From Argyresthia goedartella (lineage: Eukaryota > Arthropoda > Insecta > Lepidoptera > Argyresthiidae), in assembly GCA_949825045.1 (NCBI GenBank), contig OX463820.1:4538501-4602500 (forward strand): DNA of 64,000 bases, written 5' to 3'. Position numbers and translations under genes: made by a program. Positions within the stretch are counted from its first letter, which is position 1, and every line of letters begins with the position of its first letter. Positions 34,401 through 39,600 of the stretch are shown one piece after another. The notes below the pieces were generated by a model. The model was not told the origin of the DNA. It saw only the letters and a list, made by a program, of their open reading frames with translations, and made no database searches.

Positions 34401-36998
34401 ACCGCTATAACAGCTCGGCTTTTTATCGCCTTATCGGTTAGGCTCGATAAAATGGCGGGTATCGAATTCCCATACAAAAACACTCAATATATGGTTTCGA
34501 TATCCGTGGATCGAATGCCCAAGAATCAGGGCCCTGCACTGCAACGGAACGAGGAAGTGCACGCTGTCGCATAGGTGCTCTAATGACATAGCTCTGAGCT
34601 GCCAGTTCGCTGTTTGTACGATGGGTGTATGGATGGTTGGGGTCGGAAACGAATTTTCTTGAGTGTACAACAAATACAAATACCGACATACAAAACAATA
34701 AATAGAATTACCAACGTGGAGATGGATACCTCCAAGAAGAGATGAGATGAGGAAGACATAAGTGACCTCGAGGCAGATGCTGATTTGCATTATAATTTTG
34801 TACTTCCATCCTAATAATGCTGGCTATGTATGGAGGATAGATGATGTGAACAGTTCAGATAATGTCTATGTTCTGTGAGTGACACAATGAACTTTGCGAT
34901 CAGTTGTTGCACGGTATATCAATGCGGAAGTCTATTTTGATCTCGGTTTAATTTAGTACTCCCATTAACAGGTGTTTCACAGCACAGTGTATCAAGATAA
35001 TGGTCTATTAGGCAAAATTTATGAATGTAGTTGAAACAGTGCCTTCTGCGAACTACTTACTGAAAAGGGTGAGGAAGCTGTAATTTATTTCATCGTATGG
35101 GTTTTTGCAAGGTTTTTGCCCGCCTGCAGCTAAGCGGAAAAGAGGGGGGTTGTGTGTTTGACCTGTATGTATCTTTAGGATTTTAATAAATGATTACGTC
35201 ATTAGATTTGTGTTGATGGCGTATGGATGGCGATGAGTAACACTGGATACATACAATTCGGATTTTATGCGCGGGCTAAAAAATATTATTTTAAGACCCT
35301 CGAGTGGGGTATCAAAATAAAGGGCAAAATAATATTAAAAGCAGGCGGGACCAATGAAATCTAAAACAGTGGGTTCTGTTGCTTTTAAATATAAATTAAT
35401 TTAACACTTTACTCTAATAATTTAATCGAGCCTCAATAACCTAGTAGTTCTGTGAGAACAGTAGACTTCGCTTTTGAAAAAATCAAGCTTGTAAATCGGT
35501 TGAAAAATTCGACCTGTAGGCGAGAACCGACAGACGGAACAAGGCATTTTTGATCAATCTCGAAACTATTGCTCGGTTAATTATGTTAAGTGTTATCTGC
35601 TTGTTTTGTGCATTTTAGTGTACCTACCACAGTCGTGTTTTTTAAGTTTTTGTAATTAATTACGTCATTTATAGAGTCAATGTAGTTTCGTATATTAAAT
35701 CATAAAGTCCAAGTCTAAGTTCTTTATCACTGCAGATGTTCAAAACTATGTAATTTTTTGCCTCTTCTTTATGTGACCACTGTGATCACAACCACACTTA
35801 GTATAGTACGAGGAAGAACCCCAGTTCTTGAATGTTTATATGTGTGACGTCGCTGTTTCTGGTTCCCATAACACAGGGTATCCTTGTGTGGGGCCAAAAG
35901 CAATATGTATGCCTGTATGTAAATGTTTGTGTGTTTAGTACAAAAATATAGAAAAGATTACTTGGTAGAGGAGGAAGGTCAGAGAGGACGACAAATATAA
36001 TACGCCCTGTGGAAGAGATCTCCATATAGCTAAATAGAAATCAGTTCTGAGAGTCATACATATTCCCTTGCTGAGGGGTTGTTACAAGAGGCATTTCATT
36101 GACGGACGGAGGACAAAATTATTTTGAGTACACGTCGTTTCATCGTCAACCTATGTGCGGTGCCCGATAGTTTGACGTCACTCCTCGAGGTGTCACGCAC
36201 GTGTGTGTGTCTGTTTGTTTTGTACCTATAGTCGTGTTGTCAGGTGTGTTCTGTTTGCACGTGCCTATGGATTTTTGTGTTTTGGAGCCAATTTATTGGT
36301 GACTACAGACTAGGTAGGTACCTATTTATCTAATAAAGAACTCTTCTCTTCAGCTACCTACCTACTCCGAAATAAGGGCTAGACAACGTAACCTAGTCTG
36401 TCGCATTCGTGTACAAAAAGATTGATGAGACAACAATAGATTTGGTAGGGCGTTTTAGAAAGATAAATAAGTCATGAAAGGCAAACAAATTATTGTATTA
36501 CGAGTACTACGCCTACGAACAAAAGACAGTGCACATTACTTCAGTTTTAAAGCAATTAAATCCGAATATCCATGGTGTTCAGCTGAATGGATATTTGTTT
36601 GGTGTAATTTATTTATTCTGTAGTTTTTATTTTTTTTATATTTATCGATAGTTCATTTTTGTCGGTATTGTGCAGTTTAGTTTTCATCAGGAACTTGCTT
36701 GCCTCCATTGCATTTGGCCTGTTAATGCCTTTAATTCAAATCTAGTTATCTTCAGCATAGAATTATACAAAAGATTTTGCAAGCAAATTCCATACCATTA
36801 TGTAATTCTGACAAAAATTGCAACGCAACACAAGCCAAATTGAAAAATCAACTAATAACAGAAATACATAAACGAGACATAAGGCTACTGACCAACACAA
36901 TAACATAACACGAGACTGACCTCCTTGGCGATGGCGTCGAGGGCCTGCTCTTCCGCCGAGGCCTTTGTCTGCGTCCGCTGCCGCCGCGACGCATCCAT
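1364..36998 (-). CDS. LRRFIP2: LRRFIP homologue (leucine-rich repeat flightless-interacting protein), coiled-coil adaptor, 8 coding exons
   Basis: Coding segments in transcript order are 36998-36921, 13282-13144, 11374-11253, 10927-10781, 8486-8228, 8123-7983, 7533-7346 and 1474-1364. Junction phases agree throughout, and the lengths sum to 1185 nt, or 394 residues plus TGA. Family landmarks seen are ALDAIAKE then AEQRLAARRAARAEARDIRM at the N-terminus, KAMILNAQLDND, EDAGEGTLDVRL, and a C-terminus with ENSHLTKRLDKLK. Most of the protein is predicted coiled coil. Known for the family: a cytoplasmic adaptor that binds Flightless-I and modulates Toll-like receptor and Wnt signalling in mammals; the insect role is less clear. 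The length matches short vertebrate LRRFIP2 forms. The start is the ATG at 36998, with an in-frame TGA just upstream in the same exon. An intron of 23.6 kb separates the first two coding exons and contains candidate alternative first exons. Whether the orthologue is LRRFIP1 or LRRFIP2 cannot be decided; insects appear to have one gene. Confidence 0.93.
2700..3520 (+). pseudogene. Decayed DD41D-type mariner transposase
   Basis: Broken frames on the plus strand match the transposase at 50957-52091. Pieces include VSQYNVWKLLNSEKLHPYHF at 3024 onward, ILWTEESTFTRVGLFNQRN at about 3171-3227, and a C-terminal piece near 3340-3480. Between about 3295 and 3310 the sequence jumps from the mid-region to the C-terminus, so the part with the second and third catalytic aspartates is missing. 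Stops and frameshifts are frequent. It cannot encode active enzyme, and no terminal repeats were found. Confidence 0.75.
4241..4266 (+). repeat. (GAT)n microsatellite
   Basis: Twenty-six bases of uninterrupted GAT units. They follow a short open frame that is not supported as a gene. Confidence 0.95.
4505..4526 (+). repeat. Short (CGTAT)n tandem repeat
   Basis: Four near-perfect units of CGTAT in a row. Confidence 0.8.
4580..4980. repeat. Two interleaved inverted repeats (MITE complex)
   Basis: Arm A (about 4600-4690) is the reverse complement of about 4775-4875. Arm B (about 4692-4775) is the reverse complement of about 4885-4975. The order is A, B, A', B' rather than nested. The joined B-A' unit recurs at 63433-63560. 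Confidence 0.7.
4985..5220 (-). mobile_element. Non-autonomous repeat, copy 1 of an inverted pair with 31380-31620
   Basis: Contains the short palindrome CCATTTCATGAAATGG twice or nearly so, then a segment whose reverse complement (GGGGGCGAGCGCAGTGAAGC-like) occurs at 31405-31425. Related segments recur at 40232, 40558 and 44612. It has no coding capacity. Confidence 0.6.
5995..6420 (+). pseudogene. N-terminal fragment of a DD82E-like transposase
   Basis: A 141-residue frame opens MTEPQPSTSGWETSPPAKRR, a basic nuclear-localisation-like start. It continues with a helix-turn-helix region (LTTREKQILVNIYNYLEKSS... TSEIMGVSQDVVRYTMKHN). This resembles residues 10-65 of the intact transposase at 41995-43419 (two-helix unit, then [15 protein letters not shown]). 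It ends before any DDE domain, and the sequence after 6380 is unrelated AT-rich DNA. It is either a truncated relic of a second DD82E lineage or an HTH-only remnant. No expression evidence can be seen. Confidence 0.5.
6672..6845 (-). mobile_element. SINE family B copy, 3'-truncated
   Basis: Reads on the minus strand from a tRNA-like head (GGCCGAGTCGGCAGTGACCC, B-box GGGTTCGAGTCCC) through the body to TAGTACCC. It lacks the shared 3' tail present at 23309-23548 and 44905-45155. Confidence 0.8.
7346..7533 (-). CDS. LRRFIP2: LRRFIP coiled-coil exon (KQDRRKMQRE)
   Basis: Encodes EAVRKSAAEAKARAARAEAE...RLKARQGEHEAEQEALKQDRRKMQRE, donor GTGCGT, phase 1 in and phase 0 out. The end aligns with the EKRKLQRE motif of the family. 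Two phase-compatible acceptor AGs lie 9 nt apart at the 5' end, so the exact start could be 7533 or 7524. Confidence 0.9.
7534..7982. other. LRRFIP intron (449 bp)
   Basis: Unique-looking intron sequence. No repeat or exon is recognised. Confidence 0.7.
7983..8123 (-). CDS. LRRFIP2: LRRFIP coiled-coil exon (DVRLQRLLASK)
   Basis: Phase 1 at both ends. The split codon completes D of DVRLQRLLASKLSLESEVRK, followed by LKLTMNEERAARQNGVASHH. This is the leucine-heptad segment conserved in LRRFIP C-terminal halves. Donor GTGAGT at plus 7977-7982. Confidence 0.93.
8228..8486 (-). CDS. LRRFIP2: LRRFIP coiled-coil exon, alanine-rich, ends EDAGEGTL
   Basis: The acceptor CTCCACAG gives REHREKSSAHERLKREHAAL..., then an alanine-rich segment, then SEKLLEDAGEGTLG at donor GTGAGT. 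GC content is very high (roughly 70 percent by eye). The final motif corresponds to the (E)SAGEGPLDVRL region of vertebrate LRRFIPs. Phase 0 in, phase 1 out. Confidence 0.93.
8535..10440 (+). mobile_element. Jockey/CR1-type LINE fragment, reverse-transcriptase to 3' end, decayed
   Basis: Plus-strand pieces in order are: an RT entry segment (IIDCIAPHLAGIFKQCIDIG, 8590 onward), AFDYVNHDI (about 8928-8955), QGSILGPFLF (about 9070-9100), VLFADDTS (9338-9361), VFLGI (9590), and a C-terminal block SLRDKFEEIYILTLPSQYIL...RFYNKVPDIIQSLPTYKFKT to TAA near 10198. Stops and frameshifts are common, so it is inactive. It is 5'-truncated about 45 bp from an LRRFIP splice acceptor. Another insertion at 9145-9329 splits it just before the FADD box. 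Confidence 0.85.
9145..9329 (-). mobile_element. Short retro-insertion nested in the LINE, with 8-bp target duplication
   Basis: 185 bp inserted between two copies of ATGAAATA (9137-9144 and 9330-9337). Removing it restores the reading frame into the FADD motif of the host LINE. On the minus strand the insert ends in AATAAATAAATAAATAAT, a retroposon-like tail. Confidence 0.75.
10781..10927 (-). CDS. LRRFIP2: LRRFIP coiled-coil exon (KAMILNAQLDND)
   Basis: Forty-nine codons, phase 0 at both ends: YDLKEVQEKFRKAMILNAQL...EELAEEHAQLQ, donor GTGAGA. The KAMxxNAQLDN motif is diagnostic of the family. The heptads indicate a parallel coiled coil. Confidence 0.95.
10928..11252. other. LRRFIP intron (325 bp)
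   Basis: Nothing recognised beyond splice sites. Confidence 0.6.
11253..11374 (-). CDS. LRRFIP2: LRRFIP exon, serine/acidic linker
   Basis: Entered in phase 1 after CTCACAG and left in phase 0 at GTGAGG. It encodes TRRGGGRLAALSPGG...SSEDSQDEPFSLKDLR, a low-complexity linker before the coiled coil. A second in-frame AG lies 6 nt inside the exon, so an isoform two residues shorter is possible. Confidence 0.85.
11375..13143. other. LRRFIP intron (1.8 kb)
   Basis: Holds a possible tRNA-headed SINE relic (11540-11840). From 11820 to 12610 there is AT-rich DNA with two diverged copies of a block containing TTATTTTTCCTGT and ATATTTAAGTAAAGA (near 11940 and 12210). The block ends in GGTACGGAACCCT, a motif also present in the foldback at 24025-25280. 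Confidence 0.55.
11540..11840 (-). mobile_element. Possible tRNA-derived SINE relic
   Basis: The minus strand has a B-box-like GGGTTCGAATCCTGGCC near 11785-11805 with no convincing A-box or cloverleaf. There is a single copy in the window. Confidence 0.3.
13144..13282 (-). CDS. LRRFIP2: LRRFIP shared exon (AEQRLAARRAAR motif)
   Basis: The acceptor ATTACAG gives 46 codons plus one nt, AEQRLAARRAARAEARDIRM...DMYAGKEI, then donor GTGAGT. This is the most conserved LRRFIP block, a basic amphipathic helix. It is entered in phase 0 and left in phase 1. Confidence 0.95.
14195..14515 (+). repeat. Repeat shared with 60040-60180
   Basis: Shares TTACGGCCGATTTT, GTTTATCTG and CTGAGGAA.TTGACAG blocks, and a GTCAAATAAAGTTAT segment, with 60040-60150. 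It is probably a short non-autonomous element, but its ends are not defined. Confidence 0.5.
15220..15274 (+). repeat. Imperfect (TG)n microsatellite
   Basis: Runs of GT with TA and TC interruptions. Confidence 0.9.
15504..15554. repeat. Perfect 25-bp palindrome with 1-nt spacer
   Basis: Arms 15504-15528 and 15530-15554 are exact reverse complements (starting TAACCGAGTATGCCATG) around a single G. This is a very stable hairpin or cruciform. Confidence 0.95.
15670..15920. mobile_element. MITE with about 35-60 bp inverted ends
   Basis: GTGGTTCTTAGGGACAT at 15697 is mirrored by its reverse complement ending at 15891. The similarity extends outward with mismatches on both sides. The core is about 160 bp without coding potential. 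Confidence 0.7.
17870..18350 (+). mobile_element. Foldback element, copy 1 (inverted partner at 27870-28300)
   Basis: Shares TGAAACGAGCCGAAGGCGAG, GAACCGCATGTT and GGCGGGCGTCGGCGTTCGAA segments with the copy at 27870-28300, in opposite orientation. It also has internal inverted arms (about 17955-17990 and 18305-18340). A GC-rich unit of about 67 bp is duplicated in tandem at 18055-18121 and 18122-18188 in this copy only. Confidence 0.75.
19825..20011 (+). mobile_element. SINE family A copy, with (TTATG)n tail
   Basis: tRNA-like head with A-box CTGTGGCGTTGCGGTTGAGG and B-box GGGTTCAAATACC, then a body with CCCAGGTCTTGGATGTTTAC and CTGTTTCTGGTTACCACGAC. It ends in TGTAAATGTTATGTTATG repeats. 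Confidence 0.85.
20854..20904 (-). CDS. Possible short alternative first exon of LRRFIP
   Basis: Seventeen codons (MLPESWISVAARIVLLY) run from ATG at 20904 to a strong donor GTAAGT (plus 20848-20853) in phase 0. The same acceptor at 13282 would accept it. The exon is so short that the phase match could be chance (one in three for any donor). It is listed because it lies 0.6 kb from the exon at 21495-21854. Confidence 0.25.
21495..21854 (-). CDS. Candidate alternative first coding exon of LRRFIP, acidic N-terminus
   Basis: One hundred and twenty codons run from ATG at 21854 to donor GTATGT (plus 21489-21494) in phase 0, compatible with the exon at 13144-13282. The protein starts MGRRSKLVTSDNSEEESGD, continues acidic (DGDFGDSDEEVTVIETPG), then becomes rich in Asn, Gly and Ser. 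This composition suggests a disordered cytoplasmic tail. It would replace the 26-residue canonical start. The reading frame is clean inside an otherwise stop-rich intron, but I recognise no homologue. Confidence 0.5.
22545..22586. repeat. Hairpin, 16-bp perfect arms
   Basis: CAAGCCCATTAGACAA at 22545-22560 and its exact reverse complement at 22571-22586 flank a 10-nt loop. Confidence 0.9.
23309..23548 (-). mobile_element. SINE family B copy, full length
   Basis: The minus strand reads CGAATGGCCGAGTCGGCAGT, then a B-box GGGTTCGAGTCCC, the body, and the 3' tail ATACAGGGAATC...GTGTGTAAATAGTGTCC. It is homologous to 44905-45155 and 6672-6845. Confidence 0.85.
24025..25280. mobile_element. Large foldback element, arms of about 450-600 bp
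   Basis: From about 24025 to 24495 the sequence reappears as a diverged reverse complement from about 25280 back to 24650. Paired landmarks are ACAAGGTTGGAGAGGATCAA with 25205-25245, CTATGGAATATTATTCTACA with 24895-24912, TGGAGGAAAGAAG with 24738-24750, and CGGCCAAGTGCGAGTCG with 24697-24713. From memory, the last motif recurs in lepidopteran MITEs. No transposase is present. Confidence 0.75.
25103..25122 (+). repeat. (TA)n microsatellite
   Basis: Ten uninterrupted dinucleotide units inside one arm of the foldback. Confidence 0.9.
27243..27610 (+). mobile_element. SINE-like retroposon (family C) with AATAAT tail
   Basis: tRNA-like head with A-box TCCGTGGTCTAATTGA and B-box GCAGGTTCGAATCC, then a 230-bp body. 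It ends GTTGCCCAGCAGCGGGAAG, AGGCTAGTAATAATAATAAT. The GCCCAGCAGCGGGA tail motif is, from memory, widespread in moth and butterfly SINE/LINE 3' ends. Confidence 0.7.
27870..28300 (-). mobile_element. Foldback element, copy 2 (inverted partner of 17870-18350)
   Basis: Reverse-complement homologue of 17870-18350, with single-copy GC-rich unit (about 28025-28090) and the AACTCTCGAGTGATATTATT/GCTTTCGGCTCGTTTCATAA segment near the right end. Confidence 0.75.
28790..29044 (-). CDS. Candidate alternative first coding exon of LRRFIP with hydrophobic N-terminus
   Basis: Eighty-five codons run from ATG at 29044 to a consensus donor GTAAGT (plus 28784-28789), ending in phase 0. This matches the phase-0 acceptor of the shared LRRFIP exon at 13144-13282. 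The first 20 residues (MVKLSLAVVVGVAPALVSWW) are hydrophobic and look like a signal peptide or anchor. A proline-rich stretch and an acidic/serine stretch (SDSDEESSRS) follow. The exon is far more GC-rich than the surrounding intron, and CpG-rich DNA extends upstream to about 29640, as expected of a promoter. No family is recognised. A separate small gene on this strand is the alternative reading. Confidence 0.5.
29045..29640 (-). promoter_or_regulatory. CpG-rich region, possible alternative LRRFIP promoter
   Basis: Many CG dinucleotides and GC-rich blocks (for example GCGCCCGCCCGCCCCGGCGC at 29560s) occur immediately upstream of a candidate first exon, in an intron otherwise about 35-40 percent GC. 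No TATA box was identified. Confidence 0.35.
31380..31620 (+). mobile_element. Non-autonomous repeat, copy 2 of inverted pair with 4985-5220
   Basis: Begins TAGCTTAGGGGTAGACTAAA, then GGCGAGCGCAGTGAAGCCCC, TCTTCGTGTTAGGTCGACATG. It ends in palindromic CATGAAATAG/CCATTTCATG segments. The first 90 bases resemble 40232, 40558 and 44612. Confidence 0.6.
31625..32010 (+). mobile_element. Jockey/CR1-type LINE 3' end, 5'-truncated
   Basis: A short frame reads FRLRAITLWNSLPCIIRDSP and SLPVFKNRLKEH before a stop near 31760. An AT-rich 3'UTR ending ATGTGCAATAAATATA follows. The same C-terminal motif (FRLRAIRLWNALPCAIRD) closes the fragment at 63604-64000, so the two are related. Confidence 0.75.
32232..32345 (+). 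mobile_element. SINE family A, 5'-truncated copy
   Basis: Retains GCTTCTGGTTCTCACGATAC, AGGGTAACCTAGTGGGTCCA and TATAAATGTTATGTTATTG, matching the 3' half of the copy at 44389-44606. Confidence 0.7.
35812..35940 (+). mobile_element. SINE family A, 5'-truncated copy
   Basis: Starts at AAGAACCCCAGTTCTTGAATG and keeps CTGTTTCTGGTTCCCATAAC, CAGGGTATCCTTGTGTGGGG and TGTAAATGTTTGTGTG. It lacks the tRNA-like head. Confidence 0.75.
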
Positions 36999-37020
36999 CT
37001 CTCCAATAGATCAGCACTCT
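36921..37020 (-). CDS. LRRFIP2: LRRFIP exon with canonical start codon
   Basis: On the minus strand the acceptor is ...CTTACAG. It is followed by 22 nt of 5'UTR with an in-frame TGA, then the ATG at 36998. The 26 codons read MDASRR...EEQALDAIAKE and end in phase 0 at donor GTCAGT. The ALDAIAKE segment is the conserved LRRFIP N-terminal motif. Confidence 0.9.
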
Positions 37021-38691
37021 CTGTAAGTCAAGGAAACAAGTACATTCATCACAAATATTTGCCACATTAATCTACACCAAAACCCATTATGGACATATGG
37101 TTATGTATTATGGACTAATGTTGATGAGATACATTGTGAGGAAACCTTGATATTTGCTTAGCTGGGTTGATGGGCTGGGGCCTTATTAGGCAAAATGGAC
37201 TTTTGAATAGCTGTCCAAATATGGGCCAAAGATGCTTCACTCGCTATGTTATGATGATTATGAGGTGAGATGCCCACCAAACTACAGGCATGTGGTCGGT
37301 TCTCTATTGTAAATATTTCAACCAAGGCTCACTATGTTTGTTTGTTTTGTATTTAATCTACAATTCTACACTATGTCTTCAACCATGCACTGTTTTGTAG
37401 AATTAGTTTAGTTGATGATAAAAATTCCAATGAACAATGAATACAATCTTGTGTAGTGGTGCAACAACCAACCAAGTTGCTACAAAACAGATTTCGAAAA
37501 GGTATGGAACTTGTAACGGGTCACATTAACATACTACTTATTCATAATTACTAAGATAATATTTAATGTTGTCAATAATTCAAAATATAATTGCTGTTTA
37601 TGTTTCAAGTTTATTATATTCAGACAGTACTAACAATGACCACAGTTGTTTGCATTTTTTCTTACCCTATTGTTAAATGTCATGATTAATTTCTTACGTA
37701 TCCGAAGGACACTCTAGCAAAACATTACATATTATAAAATTGTAGAAGAAAAACATTTTGTTCTTAGGTCTCACTTTTTCAAAACTGAATTTACAACATT
37801 TACAACAGTGTCGGTAAAAAGGAAGCTATAAAAATCAGCAAAGATACAATATCAGAATAACCATAAGCAAATGACTCAGCCTAGTTTAGGTCTTGATAGT
37901 ATTTACAAACCAACAATAGGAACATTTTCCATTATTTGCTGTGGTTGAAAGGATGCTTACCTTATGTGTTACTTATTTTAATTTTAATACAATTTTAATT
38001 TATATTTTAAGCATCACTATGTATTTCTCTCAAGTGGAAATTAAACATAAAATGCATGTGATGCCCCATGAAGCAACAAACAGGTTGCCTATCTGTAGTA
38101 TCCCATAGGTAATGTAATTACTGCCATAGCTCACTATTTGGTCTTTATAGTTACCAATCTGTTTTAACCATTCTTATGACCTGAGTTTCTATACCTTTGC
38201 GATTCAATTATTTACTAAAATAGGTACAGTATGTATACCTTGCTTGTTTCTATCATGCAACAGGTAAATACAATAGGTTTGGAGCAACAATAACATCCAA
38301 TTACAATCCCTTATTTAAATACACTTTTGATGACATTAGATATTTGATTTATTTTTTATACTTCCTACCTGTATTCTTAATTTACTGTTAAAAGTTCTGC
38401 TGTTATATTTACTGATGTGTTATGCTACTTCAAAATCACTTGTTTTATTGCAAACTATCAAAGGAATCGAAAACAAAACGAGGCAACAAGGGGCGCATTC
38501 CAGTAGTAATATCAGAGCAACTAATTAACATAATTATCTGGAACAAGCCAGCTCTAACTTACAGCTTCTACGCCATTTATCCGCGTGGAGTTTTCACAAA
38601 ACGGTATTGGAATTATTTCACTCAGAAGGAAACTAGTGGGCACAAAGCCAACACATTTTTTATAGTAGTCACCGCAATGACATCATACTTA
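37021..38691. other. LRRFIP 5'UTR intron (1.7 kb)
   Basis: AT-rich sequence. No repeat or exon is recognised. Confidence 0.5.
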
Positions 38692-38765
38692 CAGAGACGT
38701 TAGAGATGTAAACACATCACTGGCGCGGGGAATACAGCGTCTTGCACGTTACCAATCACACATTT
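38692..38765 (-). other. Candidate non-coding first exon of LRRFIP
   Basis: A strong minus-strand donor (GTAAGT, plus positions 38686-38691) lies 1.7 kb upstream of the acceptor of the first coding exon at 37021-37022. That coding exon has 5'UTR upstream of its ATG, so at least one non-coding exon is needed. This donor is a good candidate, but the transcription start is a guess. Confidence 0.4.
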
Positions 38766-39441
38766 AACAATCAGAGAGTATATTCCACCAGGAAATGAGC
38801 ACAAAACACAAAAAAAATAACAATATTTGGGAAATACGGGGACACCAGATCACTGCCTACACTACTTCATTTGTATCTTAGGAAATTCGCACGTCTACGA
38901 GAAAATAATGTACTAAATGGCACGACTGATGACTTTTATGGTGCAGGAGGTAAATACTCTGATTAGAAAGCGCTAATTTATGTAATATTTTATGAAAAAT
39001 TAATCAAAAAGCCTGTATGACAAACCATGCCACTGCCATTAATAAGGGCTGCGTTCAGAAAAAAACAAGAACTTGTCATGTCAATTTTGTTTTTTTTAAT
39101 AGATGCGTTCATTTTTTTTCATTTTGTCTATGGTTGACATTTTTCATTCCTCGTTCTCGCGATGAGCGACAAGTTTAGAGATTGGTGTCCTGCGATTCCT
39201 CCTTCTCTCATGTATGGATATAGGATTGTTAGGGAAAGAGGACGCGCAGCATCATCTATTCTATACAGTCCCTTCTGTGGGTCTCAATAACCACCGGTGT
39301 GAATAAAAAACAAACAATTTTATAATTATATCGTAATTTATTCAATTCTTATTATTTAAACATACCTACATACCTACTCATCACATCACATACAAACACT
39401 TGTGATTCACTGGCTTACACCAAAGCCTACCCACGAACCCA
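38766..39441. other. Intergenic gap between LRRFIP 5' end and DDOST 3' end
   Basis: Both genes lie on the minus strand. The DDOST 3'UTR probably ends near 39320, given the AATAAA at 39337-39342. The remaining 500 bp should hold the LRRFIP promoter. No motif was identified with confidence. Confidence 0.5.
39337..39342 (-). terminator. DDOST polyadenylation signal AATAAA
   Basis: Minus-strand AATAAA lies 100 nt past the DDOST stop codon, the first such signal. Confidence 0.7.
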
Positions 39442-39600
39442 CTACTCGCTCTTGGTCTTGGGCGCGTCCTCCTTGTAGTAGAGGAACACAAAGGAGAAGA
39501 GGAAGACGCCCAGCATCATCGAGAAGGCGCTCACGTAGTAGGGGTAGGCTGAGGGGATGAACCGCTCGTACTGGGTGTGTTGCAGGGGGCGCACTGATAC
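39442..39600 (-). CDS. DDOST: DDOST exon 7 and stop
   Basis: Acceptor CCCCCAG, then [20 protein letters not shown] and [20 protein letters not shown] (membrane helix), ending [10 protein letters not shown] and TAG. Lysines at -3 and -5 match the retrieval signal. Confidence 0.97.
   Translation of the reverse strand, partial: VSVRPLQHTQYERFIPSAYPYYVSAFSMMLGVFLFSFVFLYYKEDAPKTKSE

Larger units (their letters stand above)
29045..36920. other. LRRFIP giant intron, 5' part
   Basis: A GC- and CpG-rich stretch (29045-29640) may be the promoter of the candidate exon at 28790-29044. The rest holds a Jockey/CR1 3' fragment (31625-32010), two truncated SINEs (32232-32345, 35812-35940), an inverted-pair repeat (31380-31620) and a GC-rich patch near 34110-34170. 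No other exon is recognised. Confidence 0.55.

Noticed and set aside
34371..34790. Overlapping frames of 67-119 residues on both strands
   Set aside because: No family resemblance and mutually exclusive. Chance frames.
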